DNA of 64,000 bases from Mycosphaerelloides madeirae (Eukaryota > Ascomycota > Dothideomycetes > Mycosphaerellales > Mycosphaerellaceae). Below are positions 41,091 to 51,051 of the stretch, piece by piece. The position numbers and the translations under genes were made by a program. The stretch is taken from the NCBI GenBank assembly GCA_002785995.1, contig NHNV01000104.1, positions 1 to 64,000 on the forward strand, written 5' to 3'. Position 1 is the first letter of the stretch. Each line of letters starts with the position of its first letter. The notes beneath the pieces were generated by a model. That model made no database searches. It had not been told where the DNA came from and saw only the letters and a list, made by a program, of their open reading frames with translations.

Positions 41091-44000
41091 AGCGCGCAAC
41101 GGCATGCCTCAAAGCCGGAGCTCGAGATGCTCTGCGATGCCCAAACCACGCCCACAGCCACATCCCCCCCAGCCAGCGCATGCTGCATTCCACCTTCTGG
41201 ACACACGGCGCCGGCGACCTCGATCTGCCTCCCTGGGCTCTGCCCTCCCAACTCCCTCCAAAAGCCGATAGCAGTGCGTCAGCCAGACCGAAGATGCACG
41301 CTGGAAGTCACGCGGCGATCCCGACCTCGCCTCTAGATGGACTGTTTCTCGACTTCCTATACCCGCCACAGGCGTTGGCGTGGCTACGCCGAGCGAATGG
41401 TCAACACTTGGAGCGTTGGGAGAGACGGAATGCGAGGAGGCTGCCTGAAGGCTTCAAATCCATTCAGTCGTCGAGAGGTTACTCATCCCAGTCATACACA
41501 CCGTTCGAGCAAGATGTTGCCGCACCTCAAACACCACTCGTGACGGGGAAAGAGCACCAGGACACGTCATCGCTTGAGGATACAGAGCCGGAACGAAAGA
41601 ATCTTGGACAGGACCCGGAGACTGGACAAGATTCGACGACCGCAGACTCGAGCTTTCTGGCGGAGATTGAGAACCCGGGTTTTCTGGCAGGGATTGAACT
41701 GAGCTCTGCGGATAAGCAACAACATGCTCTTCACCAGCTGCGCCGAATGTTGGTTGATCGATCAGGCTCTGGCGAAGATAGTGTGAAATTGGGCTGGTCT
41801 CTGTACTCTTCTCTGGAAGACGACGAAAAGAGCAATTCTCTTCTCAAGAAGGAGCTTCTCCTTTGGTTTCATGCTCGCGAGACCCCGATCGCTTCAGCTC
41901 ATTGCATTTCGTTGTACTGGTCACTTCCCCTCAACGAACGGCCACTTGAGGTGTATAAAGCCGCGCTTGACGAGTTTCTGAAACGTGGTGATTACGAATT
42001 TGCTAGCGGTCTCCACCGTGAAGCATTGAGCACGATACCCAATGGCGCTCAGATTACGAAAACACTTTTCCAATATGCGTTGCGACGCAATAACTGGGCA
42101 TTAGCCGTACGTACAAAGACCGAGCACGAAATTCGCTACTCCAGCCCTGATCAGGCTCGTCATCGAGCTATGTTTTGGTTCGATGTTGCCGAGATGCGTG
42201 ACTTAATCAAGATCGCGCATCGATTGGTCAAGCAACTGGCGGCTGAAGAGGACAAACCGTTATTCAGTGGTATGCTTGACGAAAGCCTCCTTCTTGCAAC
42301 CAGATTGGCCGAAGAGTCGATCCTGAAACTCGCTAGAGCGCCGTTTCCAACCCCATCGAGAAATTCCTTGCCCTCGCGGGCAGCACCAGTCTCCCGAGTT
42401 GCTCAGAGCCTCTGTCAGACGTTAGTTGAGCGCAGCGCAAAAGCCAAGGATATTTTGGAGATTGCAATTACGTCGATCTTGCAACAGAACGCATCCAGAG
42501 AACACTATGCGAGTGCTCACCTTACAGTATCGAACATGTATCGGGCCTACCGCAACCTGCCGGGCGCCCTGCCATCGGAACGATTGCTATCCATGTTTCT
42601 TGAACGGTTGCTACAATATTGGGGCAACTCGAGATTCACAGCCCGTGCCGTTGGACTTGATGTGGTTTCCCTTGCTGAAGACTGGAGGAAGTTCCATGGA
42701 AAATTGACATTTGCTACCATCGAGGCGCTGGTTCGGTTCTATGCTTCTGAAGGAGACATAGAGAACGTCAAGCTTTACACGGAATACGCCAGAGCCAATA
42801 ACTGCGCTTATGAGGATTTCAAGAATCTCTCGTGGGCACTCGTGTACGTGTACGCACGTCGCATTGAACTACCCAATGCCATCCGAGCGTTTGAGGACGC
42901 GCAAGCAATGGCCGAAGCACATAACGACACCCCGGGTCTTCGTGCATGGAGTTGTCTGTTCTTTGCTCACTGTCGCGCCGACGATCTGGACGGTGCTCTT
43001 GAACTATTCAAAAAGTTCTTGGGAGCTGGCATGATCCCCAACCAATCTACCATTCATCCGATCACGCAGCTCTTGGCCCGTCGTGGCGACCTTGCTGGCA
43101 TTGATGAGATGATTCGACAGTATGACAGATTCAACCCCAGAACACTCAAAATGAACCTCATCGGCGCCCGTCTGGTTGCTCTCATCAAAATACGGCAGGT
43201 AGAGGATGCAGAAGAAGCTCTCAAGGATGCAGTCACAGAGGCCCGCAGTATTCGCGAGCGAGCGCCGCTCACAGAGTGCTGCAACATCGTTCTTACGGCA
43301 TACGCCAGGCGTCCCGACATTGGCGCCACCATGCGCATTTACGGATTCATGAAGATGCGAAATATTCAGATGAATACATTCACGTACAGCGCGTTGATGC
43401 AGGCTCTTGTCAATTGTCGTCAGACCGATGCGGCCAAGAGAATTTTGACACACGTTATGCCTCGCGAGAAACTCACGCCCACGGCTCTCCATTATGCGAT
43501 TCTCATCACTGGCTACACGCATCAGAAGAGTTATGTTAACGCAGCGTCGGTATACAGGAATATGCAAAGAGATAGGATACGGCCAACGGTTGCGACTCAA
43601 CGCGCCTATTTGAGGTTGAAGCTGTTCTTCGAGATGGAGCGAAGGCATAGAAGACGATCCGGTACGCTCCGACCATTCAAGAGAATTATGGGAAAGCTCC
43701 AATATATGAAAGAGATTCGGGAAAGCATGGAGTCGTTCGACCAATCTGCCATGATACCCAAGGGTCCTCGCCATGGAGCTGACAGGACCGCCGTATGTAC
43801 TGGATTGAATCAGTTCATCGACTACGCCATGTTCCTTCGATCAAGGACAAACAACCCCGACACAGTCGAAGCGATGTTTCGACTGTACAAGGACGAAGTG
43901 GAGAAGAGAGGGCTGTCGGCAGGTCCGCTCCCAATGCGCATGTTGACGGCGCTCATGGCCGCGCACTTTCATGGCAAGAAGTACGACATGGTGGAGACAT

Positions 44001-44851
44001 ACTGGAAGATAGCCAAGGACAAGGCTGACTTGATTGCTCCATCCCAATTGGTGCCCGATTTTGGACAAATCGTCGCGAAGAAGGCTCAGAATCCCAAACT
44101 CCCGGCTATTTCTCCCGCTCCACGCTCTGAGACGGATTCTGCTGATGCCGACAAAGCAGAGATTGGCTTTTCGCCCACTGCAACAACGAGCGTTCAAGAT
44201 GCGCGGACGACGTTCTTGCCAAACGTCAATCGACCTCATGCACCACGGCCGGCACCAGGAATGACTGACATCCTCACACGGCCATTCCTTTATTACCTCC
44301 ACGCTCTCTTGATGCAAAACCGCATCAGTGATATCATCAAGGTGGTAACCCAGCTGCTCAGCCAAGGCTACCGCTTCGATACCATTACGTGGAACCGGCT
44401 GGTTGAATATCTTTGCGGGGCACCTGATCCGCCTGTCCTCCTAGCTTTCATCCTTGCCGAACGCTATCTCATGCCAGGGTTTCCCGGATGGGCCGTGAGA
44501 TACTCTTCTCATCTCCCAAAGAGACAAGCCCGAGTCAACAATTTCGAGTTCATGAAAGCACGGTATGAGAACAAACATATGCTGAGGCCGCATTACCGGA
44601 CGCTACTGAAACTCGCCAAGGCTTTGAGGACATTGCAGGAGGTGGAGACGGTGCGCGGCGTGCAGCGCGAGGAAGAGCTCCGTGGGCTTCAGAAGCTGAG
44701 GGGATCGGCCAGACAGATTCGCGAGCGGGCACCTCTAACGATTGCGGCTTTGGAGACTATGCCTTTTACTACGGATAAATGGCAAGAGAGGATTCTGAGA
44801 AACGCGCCTTGGGAGTTTCGGCCGCGTTTTGATGGTGGACTTGTATACTAG
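41084..44851 (+). CDS. Mitochondrial PPR protein (Cya5/Pet309-like candidate)
   Basis: A 1255-residue single-exon protein. The frame extends upstream to a GTG at 41048; the first ATG is 41084, giving MLERATACLKAGARDALR, a basic amphipathic mitochondrial presequence. A conserved region LDGLFLDFLYPPQALAWLRR follows near residue 100. Degenerate pentatricopeptide repeats fill about 520-880; the clearest are ALVRFYASEGDIENVKLY, TYSALMQALVNCRQTDAAKRIL and HYAILITGYTHQKSYVNAASVYRNM. PPR proteins bind mitochondrial transcripts. The size, N-terminal pattern and repeat region resemble fungal proteins annotated as translation regulator Cya5/Pet309, needed for cytochrome c oxidase subunit 1 expression; orthology is a suggestion only. 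It is divergent from the IF-3-like gene, another mitochondrial translation gene, across 327 bp. Confidence 0.82.
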   Translation: MLERATACLKAGARDALRCPNHAHSHIPPSQRMLHSTFWTHGAGDLDLPPWALPSQLPPKADSSASARPKMHAGSHAAIPTSPLDGLFLDFLYPPQALAWLRRANGQHLERWERRNARRLPEGFKSIQSSRGYSSQSYTPFEQDVAAPQTPLVTGKEHQDTSSLEDTEPERKNLGQDPETGQDSTTADSSFLAEIENPGFLAGIELSSADKQQHALHQLRRMLVDRSGSGEDSVKLGWSLYSSLEDDEKSNSLLKKELLLWFHARETPIASAHCISLYWSLPLNERPLEVYKAALDEFLKRGDYEFASGLHREALSTIPNGAQITKTLFQYALRRNNWALAVRTKTEHEIRYSSPDQARHRAMFWFDVAEMRDLIKIAHRLVKQLAAEEDKPLFSGMLDESLLLATRLAEESILKLARAPFPTPSRNSLPSRAAPVSRVAQSLCQTLVERSAKAKDILEIAITSILQQNASREHYASAHLTVSNMYRAYRNLPGALPSERLLSMFLERLLQYWGNSRFTARAVGLDVVSLAEDWRKFHGKLTFATIEALVRFYASEGDIENVKLYTEYARANNCAYEDFKNLSWALVYVYARRIELPNAIRAFEDAQAMAEAHNDTPGLRAWSCLFFAHCRADDLDGALELFKKFLGAGMIPNQSTIHPITQLLARRGDLAGIDEMIRQYDRFNPRTLKMNLIGARLVALIKIRQVEDAEEALKDAVTEARSIRERAPLTECCNIVLTAYARRPDIGATMRIYGFMKMRNIQMNTFTYSALMQALVNCRQTDAAKRILTHVMPREKLTPTALHYAILITGYTHQKSYVNAASVYRNMQRDRIRPTVATQRAYLRLKLFFEMERRHRRRSGTLRPFKRIMGKLQYMKEIRESMESFDQSAMIPKGPRHGADRTAVCTGLNQFIDYAMFLRSRTNNPDTVEAMFRLYKDEVEKRGLSAGPLPMRMLTALMAAHFHGKKYDMVETYWKIAKDKADLIAPSQLVPDFGQIVAKKAQNPKLPAISPAPRSETDSADADKAEIGFSPTATTSVQDARTTFLPNVNRPHAPRPAPGMTDILTRPFLYYLHALLMQNRISDIIKVVTQLLSQGYRFDTITWNRLVEYLCGAPDPPVLLAFILAERYLMPGFPGWAVRYSSHLPKRQARVNNFEFMKARYENKHMLRPHYRTLLKLAKALRTLQEVETVRGVQREEELRGLQKLRGSARQIRERAPLTIAALETMPFTTDKWQERILRNAPWEFRPRFDGGLVY

Positions 44852-45469
44852 ATGTAGTTATGGCGTTGCCGGTGGTCTTCAGTGACGCGGTGCGCTTGTA
44901 CATACACGATGTGAATACGGCAACAATGCCTCTACGTTCTGACAAGAATCTCAATGTGTATACTCCCACCGCGTACAACGCATTATATGTACCGCCTCGC
45001 GTCTTTCGCCCCTGCCCACTGAACGTGCTAGTGCGGCAGGGGCCCAAACCACCTCAACTGCTCCGCCATCAACATTAATCTTTCCCTCATCTAAAAACAT
45101 CTCCTCACCTCCGGTTTATCAACGCCATTGCAAAGGAAGAATCATTTGAGTTTGTCATCCAACTTGACAATGGCTGCCGGTTGCGTCCAATCGCGTGCAG
45201 ATCCCTGGAAACGAGGAGACGCGCCCTCGTGGCGTACGTCGGCCCGCTTTCTCGATACTCGATCTCTGGCCCACCTTATCTTGCATGCATTCGCAATCAT
45301 TATTTCCTTTTTCTCTCTTCGCTTGCCTGGGCTGAAGACGTCGAGACTTCAGAAATCTCTGCTTCGTGAAGGCTGGAACGGGATTGTTATTTGGCCGGAC
45401 TTCTAATTCCATGGCTCCTCAGCGACGGCCTTGGACAGCATTCCATAGACGCCACGGTCTGCAATAACA
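44852..45469. other. Spacer between PPR gene and channel gene
   Basis: About 620 bp holding the 3' flank of the PPR gene and the promoter and leader of the channel gene. A frame at 45128-45406 has no coding character. No RNA gene or repeat seen. Confidence 0.4.
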
Positions 45470-47911
45470 ATGGCTGAGATGGCGGCGACGAACGGGAGTC
45501 CCGGTGACTCGATGGACGACACTTTCAGCAAAACGAGGGTTTTCGATACCGAGACTATACAGGAAATGAGACAGCCTTACCAGCAACAGCATCGTACGGG
45601 GTGGCAGAGCGGACCTCTCGGGATCCATCATCATCACCCGCACGAATTCGGTAGACGTCGCTCATCCGGTCGACGTTCGTCCGAGCGGCGGAAGTCCTCA
45701 ATCGCCATTCAGAGAACGCAGACGGGCGGACGCCATTGGTGGAAGTTCCATCTTCGGGAGTGGGATGATGAGGATGAACAAGACTGGTGGTTTGCCAGCA
45801 CGGCAATCCCGCTTCTGGCCGCTACGATAGGACCATTGGCGAACGTCCTGAGTATTGCGGCACTGGTGACCAGCTGGCGAATGTGCCTTCTCCCAGACAT
45901 CGCACCGGGAGAAGAGTCTCGCATTTGCGCTTACGACCCCGATGCACAGTCACTTGGAGAACCGCTCAACGGCCATTCTTTTCCTGATCCCAGATGGTGT
46001 TACTGGTTGAACGTCGTCAGTCTCATTGTGGGATTCATCGGCAATTTCTTCCTGCTCTGCAACTTTACCAACCGCATTCGCTACATCATTGCTCTTCCAG
46101 TCACGATCCTTTGCTGGTATTTTGCTACTGGCATTCTGATCGGGATCACGGTCGCCATGGAACTCTGGGTACCGCCTATGAGACCACAGCAGACATATAC
46201 TCAAGGATTCTGGTACGCGGTGATCGCGGCGTGCATGTATATGATATGTGCTATGCTGTTGATGGTCAACATGCTAGGCTATTTTCTGGGACACTATCCA
46301 CAGCATTTCGCTCTCACGGAATCACAGAGGACTTTGATCTTACAGACGATGCTGTTCTTCGTGTGGCTGGCCGGTGGAGGTGCAGTGTTCTCTGTGATTG
46401 AATCGGAATATGGAAATGGCAATTTCGAATGGAGTTATGTCAATAGCCTGTACTTTTGCGACGTTACAATCTTGACTGTCGGCTTTGGAGACCTCTATCC
46501 TACCAGTGATGTGGGACGAGGTATCGTCTTCCCATTTTCCGTGGGTGGCATCATCATGCTTGGTCTGATGGTCTCGAGCATCAGCAACTTCGCCAAGGAG
46601 CTTGGTTCAGAAAAGATTATAAAGAAACATTTCGAGCACTCGAGAGCCAGAACCGTCGGACGGGCTGTAACAAATTCAATGGAACTCGAGCAAAGAAGGA
46701 CATTACCAGAGGGCGAGAGACCTGTTATTTCGGCACCCTTCAACGCCGTGGATCAAAGGAAAGGAAGGACGATCGGCTTCGCTGAAGATACCGCGGAGCC
46801 GAAAACTCTGACTAGAAGGGCGAATACATTCAGTACACTTCAGAGAGTTGGGAGCATTGTGCTACATCCTCAGCGAGCGACTACAAGAACACCGAAGCTG
46901 ATCTTGCTGCGAGAAGAAAAGGACCGATTCGACGCAATGAGGAAGATACAGATCAACACACACACCTTCAAGAACTGGACAGCTCTGTTCATGTCCGTAA
47001 TTGCTTTTGGCGTGTTGTGGTGTCTCGGCGCACTCGTCTTCTACGAGTGTGAGAAGAACGTCCAAGGCATGACCTACTTTCAGGCTTTGTATTTCTGTTA
47101 TGTCTCCCTTTTGACCATTGGATACGGAGACCTTAGTCCGAAGAGCAATGCCGGCCGACCGTTTTTCGTCTTCTGGAGCTTGATCGCCGTACCCACGATG
47201 ACCATTTTAGTCTCCGATCTTGGAGAAACCGTCATCAACAAGTTCAAGAACGGAACCAGTGGCTTGGCAGACTTCACTGTGTTGCCTCAAAAGGGCGCAT
47301 ATCGAGGCTTCCTCAATAAGTTCCCAAAAGTACTGGACTACCTCCAACAGCGCAGGCAGCGCAAAGATGTAAAGAAGCGTCTGGAAGCGGGCTTCCAAAC
47401 GGGTCGTTTGGATGGTGATGTTGAGCCCCCTACCATAGACCAACTTGCTGAAGAGGAGACACCTTCAGACCTGGCGCTCGCGATGAAGCTCACGAAATTC
47501 ATTCGGAGGATAGCGAACGATGTGAAGGGGGATCCGAAGAAGAATTATGAGTATGAGGAGTGGGTTGAGTTCACGCAGCTGATTCGCTTTACGGCTTGTG
47601 ATGAGGAGGGAAGGGAGGACGATGAGGGTATGATTGAGTGGGATTGGATTGGTGTAGATAGTCCAATGATGGCGGGCAAAAGTGAGGCGGAGTTTGTGCT
47701 TGATCGGCTGTGTGAGAGTATGGTGAGGTATTTGAGGGGAGTTGAACGCAGACTTGATGGGAACGAAAAGCAAAGCAATAGAAAAATGCCTGCCAAGGAC
47801 GATCGAGATGTGTCTCCGGGGCGAAGTCCTGATGCCGGTATACTTCGGTTGCGCGCGAAGGCGAAAATCGACATGGAGGGAGGAGAATCGGTGGACGACA
47901 CTGGAGGGTGA
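45470..47911 (+). CDS. TOK-type outward-rectifier potassium channel
   Basis: An 813-residue single-exon membrane protein with ATG at 45470. A cytosolic N-terminus of about 105 residues (Arg/Ser/His-rich) is followed by a cluster of membrane segments between residues about 105 and 290, then two pore domains. The selectivity filters are TVGFGD near 336-341 and TIGYGD near 549-554, each inside a pore loop flanked by membrane helices. Eight membrane spans with two pores in one chain is the TOK layout known from yeast Tok1, an outward-rectifying plasma-membrane K+ channel. A long linker (residues about 390-500) separates the pore domains. The C-terminal 240 residues are cytosolic, with acidic and Lys/Arg-rich parts likely to be regulatory. 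No lesion seen. Confidence 0.94.
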   Translation: MAEMAATNGSPGDSMDDTFSKTRVFDTETIQEMRQPYQQQHRTGWQSGPLGIHHHHPHEFGRRRSSGRRSSERRKSSIAIQRTQTGGRHWWKFHLREWDDEDEQDWWFASTAIPLLAATIGPLANVLSIAALVTSWRMCLLPDIAPGEESRICAYDPDAQSLGEPLNGHSFPDPRWCYWLNVVSLIVGFIGNFFLLCNFTNRIRYIIALPVTILCWYFATGILIGITVAMELWVPPMRPQQTYTQGFWYAVIAACMYMICAMLLMVNMLGYFLGHYPQHFALTESQRTLILQTMLFFVWLAGGGAVFSVIESEYGNGNFEWSYVNSLYFCDVTILTVGFGDLYPTSDVGRGIVFPFSVGGIIMLGLMVSSISNFAKELGSEKIIKKHFEHSRARTVGRAVTNSMELEQRRTLPEGERPVISAPFNAVDQRKGRTIGFAEDTAEPKTLTRRANTFSTLQRVGSIVLHPQRATTRTPKLILLREEKDRFDAMRKIQINTHTFKNWTALFMSVIAFGVLWCLGALVFYECEKNVQGMTYFQALYFCYVSLLTIGYGDLSPKSNAGRPFFVFWSLIAVPTMTILVSDLGETVINKFKNGTSGLADFTVLPQKGAYRGFLNKFPKVLDYLQQRRQRKDVKKRLEAGFQTGRLDGDVEPPTIDQLAEEETPSDLALAMKLTKFIRRIANDVKGDPKKNYEYEEWVEFTQLIRFTACDEEGREDDEGMIEWDWIGVDSPMMAGKSEAEFVLDRLCESMVRYLRGVERRLDGNEKQSNRKMPAKDDRDVSPGRSPDAGILRLRAKAKIDMEGGESVDDTGG

Positions 47912-48164
47912 ACACCGCAGGGGCGAGGATTTTGGCTAACCTCCAGCCAAGAGCTCTCATACCAATACTACGAGGCGCACTTTCCTGTTATGCGTCCACT
48001 AGAGGCCGCGGCAAACGGCAGGTGAAGTCGCGATCGCGTAAGCGCACGAGCAAGCTCGGCTTGTGCCTCGAAGTGAATAACCCTCGAAGTTTCAAGAAAA
48101 CTCCGCTTCATACCAAGCATATCCAACACCACAATACATACCAACACCAACACACGCCGGCAAA

Positions 48165-48677
48165 ATGGGACGAAACGAGCGCGCGCCTCAGACATGGGCT
48201 TCAGCTCACCATCACAAAGACATCGACGATCTTCGACCCGACAAGCACCCTGTTATCATCAAGATCGCCGTCTGCCCCAAGGACCCTCATGTCAGCTCGA
48301 GTTGCGCGCCGACAAGCTTTGATTATGGGAACCTCGGGTGGGGCCGCATGCTCGAAAGTATCCGCTACCGCTTCTGCATCGAGAGCCCGGATCCCTCCAT
48401 CACCTGTGTACTCCATCCTCCCGGTGATTGTACGAGGTCCTTGGAGGGGAGCGACTTCCATCCTGGTGGCGAGCTCGAGGTGAAGAATTCGAAAGTCGAG
48501 GGAGTATTCCATGCACATATCGTCCGCCTCGATGGTACGCCTCTGCCAGTGGAACCACCTCGCCCTTGTGGGCAGGCAGCTAAGGTCGCTGAGCCTCCTG
48601 TTACCTCTCCACGAAGACAGGCGATGAGTCTGAGAGGACAGGAGGTGGATCGTCTTCTGGCGGAGCAGGGTGAATAG
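48165..48677 (+). CDS. Unrecognised protein, TAG followed by long open frame
   Basis: ATG at 48165 after an AACACACGCCGGCAAA leader opens 170 codons to TAG 48675-48677. The protein has no signal peptide. It contains VIIKIAVCPKDP, TSFDYGNLGWGRMLESIRYRF, LHPPGDCTRSLEGSDFHPGGELEV and VEGVFHAHIVRLDGTPLP, mixed beta-type sequence with several Cys. I recognise no family. The same frame stays open after the TAG for 132 more codons to TGA 49074-49076, Ser-rich. Three readings are possible: a genuine stop at 170 residues; a nonsense change in a 303-codon gene; or a 50-nt intron from GTGAAT at about 48670 to TTCAG at about 48719 that removes the TAG but changes frame. I prefer the first as the simplest. 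The gene is likely real but of unknown function. Confidence 0.5.
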   Translation: MGRNERAPQTWASAHHHKDIDDLRPDKHPVIIKIAVCPKDPHVSSSCAPTSFDYGNLGWGRMLESIRYRFCIESPDPSITCVLHPPGDCTRSLEGSDFHPGGELEVKNSKVEGVFHAHIVRLDGTPLPVEPPRPCGQAAKVAEPPVTSPRRQAMSLRGQEVDRLLAEQGE

Positions 48678-49205
48678 CCGTTGACGGAGTTCACGCCGAC
48701 CGAGAGCTCGAAAATTCAGCGCGATCTTCAAGTGTGGAACGATCCGACTGCGCAAGACTCGCCTCTCCAAGCCAACTCTACGGCAAGCGCAACTGCCATG
48801 GACGGCTCTCAGCACAACGCCCCCGTGAAGACTCTTTTGCAAGCGCCCACGACTTCTTCGTTGGCTTTCTCTTCGGAACCCTGTGGCCAGTCGAGTGACC
48901 AGCGCAACTTCCCTGCCGGCTCAGCCTCTAGTGAGCAGGATATGTCTACATTTTCGGAGTTTGAGTCAACGCCTGCTCCATGGCGCGAATCTGGGGAGGT
49001 CCTCGGATCTCTGCAGTCTGGAGTGGAAGTCACTCCGAATGGAAAAGAAGAGCAGTCGATCGTTCGGCCTGATTGACTGAGACTGCTATGGTCCTTTCTG
49101 GTGCAGACCAGCTTGCAGGGCGCTCACGGACAGCAAACATTGCTCGCTTGCCACTTAAGACCGACCGGTGACCGCAAACTGAGCCTTGCCTCGCAAGCAT
49201 CGGCC
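48678..49205. other. In-frame continuation after TAG, coding status unclear
   Basis: Positions 48678-49076 continue the frame of the preceding gene without a stop, and have Ser/Thr/Gln-rich translated composition. The rest up to 49205 shows nothing. It may be a former coding end of the gene or ordinary 3' flank. Confidence 0.3.
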
Positions 49206-50248
49206 ATGGTGTCGACTCCCAAGTAGAGCAAGGCCACGAAGGCTGGCAAAGCTGTTCAGGTGAAGAAACAGCCAGAAGAGAAAGCAGACGGCGACCAGTA
49301 TAACTGCATTGGCACCATGCCGGGCCTGCGGGATCCAGGCGAGAATGGAGACGTCATCATCTTAGAGTACGTCGCTATTGCCGCAAGAGTAGACGGTTAC
49401 TACGAATGTCTCGCCGTAACGATCTGGAATATCAACAGCATTGGAGTCGGCGACTATCTCAACGCCGAAACTCTCACAGAAGACTTGAAAGGAGAGGACC
49501 CGTCGACGTTGAAGACTGGTAAGACTAGGATCGTCCCGGATAACCTGTTCAAAGGTGTCTTCAAGGAGTCAAAGACCAAGGAAACACACAGTGTAGAGAG
49601 CATCCTCACGTGGGCCGCCACATCAAAGGCGACAACCGAGACAAGCTTCGCGACCTTCTCATCAAGCCGAAGTACTCCTCCGACAACTTCGTCCCTCAAC
49701 ATCGGCCCCTTCGGGAAGAAGAGGGTGAAGAAACTGAAATCTCCGTCGTCATCGAATACTACAACCAAGAAGCTATCGATGACAAACCTTGGCTTGCAAG
49801 CCTGCGCGGTCTTCGCCTCAACTCGCAAGCGGGCATCACGATGAACGAGACTTTCGACGATTTCAGTCCCTATGTTCGTGAGGCCAAATCCGTCTACAAA
49901 AAGCCCTCCACGATGAACCTCAACCAGACTACCTCTACTCACAACAGCGTTCGCTTCGATTTCTTCACAGCCGTGCAGATTTGGGTGATGCCGCAGTGGT
50001 CAGATGATGGGACGATGTATCAGTGGAACAAGGAGAGAGGGTTCGAGGCGCGGGATTTCCTGGATCGGGATGTGTGGAAGACTAGTCAGGAGTTGTACTT
50101 TGAGGTGCATGTTGTGCCTCCGCCTGATCGCGGGAAGATAAAGGGCCAGAAGACTAGGGGTAAGAAGGTTGGCGAGGACGAAGAGGAGACGCCGGTGAAG
50201 GTGAAGAAGGAAAAGAAGAAGAAGAATTCTCGACGGCCTTCTAATTGA
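49206..50248 (+). CDS. Unrecognised protein, TAG at codon 7 and probable intron
   Basis: ATG at 49206 is followed by TAG at 49224-49226; the same frame then stays open. Starting after that stop, the next ATG is at 49318. The frame to about 49518 encodes GDVIILEYVAIAARVDGYYECLAVTIWNI and similar beta-type sequence. A GTAAGA donor at 49519 and an AG at 49598 define an 80-nt intron that joins to the second frame (49599-50248): HVGRHIKGDNRDKLRDLLIK, EISVVIEYYNQEAIDDKPWLASL, TAVQIWVMPQW and RDFLDRDVWKTSQELYFEVHV. The tail is Lys/Glu-rich. Spliced from 49206 it would have 320 codons. I recognise no family. The TAG may mark a decayed copy, or the true start may lie downstream or in an unseen first exon. 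Without the intron the gene would need a frameshift. Confidence 0.45.
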
Positions 50249-50301
50249 GTTAGAATGCAGCGAGCGCAGCAAAGGTTTGGCAAAAGCGTTTGACATTCAC
50301 T

Positions 50302-50874
50302 TCAGATCCTAGCTAGAACACAAAAAAGCACATATTTCCTCAGCTTTACATCCTCTCCCTCAGTGTTCCCCTCATGATCCAACAAACCCCTAATTGACGG
50401 AAACATACATCTCACAACATGCATTCGATTCCACGTACTCACCAACCCATTAATCCCCGCCAAACTTCCCTTCTCTCCCCTCTCCATCCCATACAACTTC
50501 ACATTATTGCCCCCCATCAAAATCAAAGTATACGGTACCATCATGAACGTCGCCACGGCCGCCGCTGCAAAATTGGGAGAGCGGCGGTTGAAAGCTGTCC
50601 AGGCGTACATTGTCGTGATGAAAATGCAAGTCAAAGGAGCGTAGGCGTGGCAGGTTCTGAGGAAGCAGATGAAATGTTTGGAGATATTGGTGGCGGAGGT
50701 GGAGTTGGTGGTGGAGAGGAGTTGGACAGTTATGAGGAACATGGAGAGCATGAAGCCTGTGGTTTTGGTGTTGGAGAAGAGGTGGTAATGGAAGGCTGTG
50801 TTGGACGAACCTAAGAGGAATGTACCCGTCATTAGAGCGATGGTATCTGTGCCGATCAGAGACTTGTTTGCCAT
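50302..50874 (-). CDS. Small multi-pass membrane protein, DUF1772-like
   Basis: 190 residues from the ATG at 50872-50874; the open frame reaches further upstream but without the hydrophobic pattern. Four hydrophobic segments are visible: ALMTGTFLLGSS near the start, GFMLSMFLITVQLL, TCIFITTMYAWTAF and AAVATFMMVPYTLILMGGN. The last, with PYT followed by Gly-Gly-Asn-Asn and a Leu, fits the end of the DUF1772 fold found in anthrone oxygenase-like and related small membrane proteins. A charged C-terminus follows. Family call is tentative. The gene lies tail to tail with the unrecognised gene ending at 50248 (about 50 bp apart), and downstream of the HET pseudogene on the same strand. No polyketide gene is near, so a role in a cluster is not supported. 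Confidence 0.55.
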   Translation of the reverse strand: MANKSLIGTDTIALMTGTFLLGSSNTAFHYHLFSNTKTTGFMLSMFLITVQLLSTTNSTSATNISKHFICFLRTCHAYAPLTCIFITTMYAWTAFNRRSPNFAAAAVATFMMVPYTLILMGGNNVKLYGMERGEKGSLAGINGLVSTWNRMHVVRCMFPSIRGLLDHEGNTEGEDVKLRKYVLFCVLARI

Positions 50875-51051
50875 TATTGAAGTTTTCGGGTTGAGTTGAA
50901 GTGATTTCGAGAGGGTTCGTTCTTTCGGCGAGGGCGTTCGTCTCTTCATAGCTGTTCTGGTCTTGGTTTTGGCCCCCAAGGTGAAGTTCCAGCCGCTCCA
51001 GCACAGTGTACGGTGTATTGCAGTCTTGGCCTCGCATGGACTCGCGTTCTG

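Noticed and set aside
49519..49610. Frameshift between the two halves of the unrecognised gene
   Set aside because: An 80-nt GTAAGA...AG intron explains the frame change, so no lesion needs to be invoked there.
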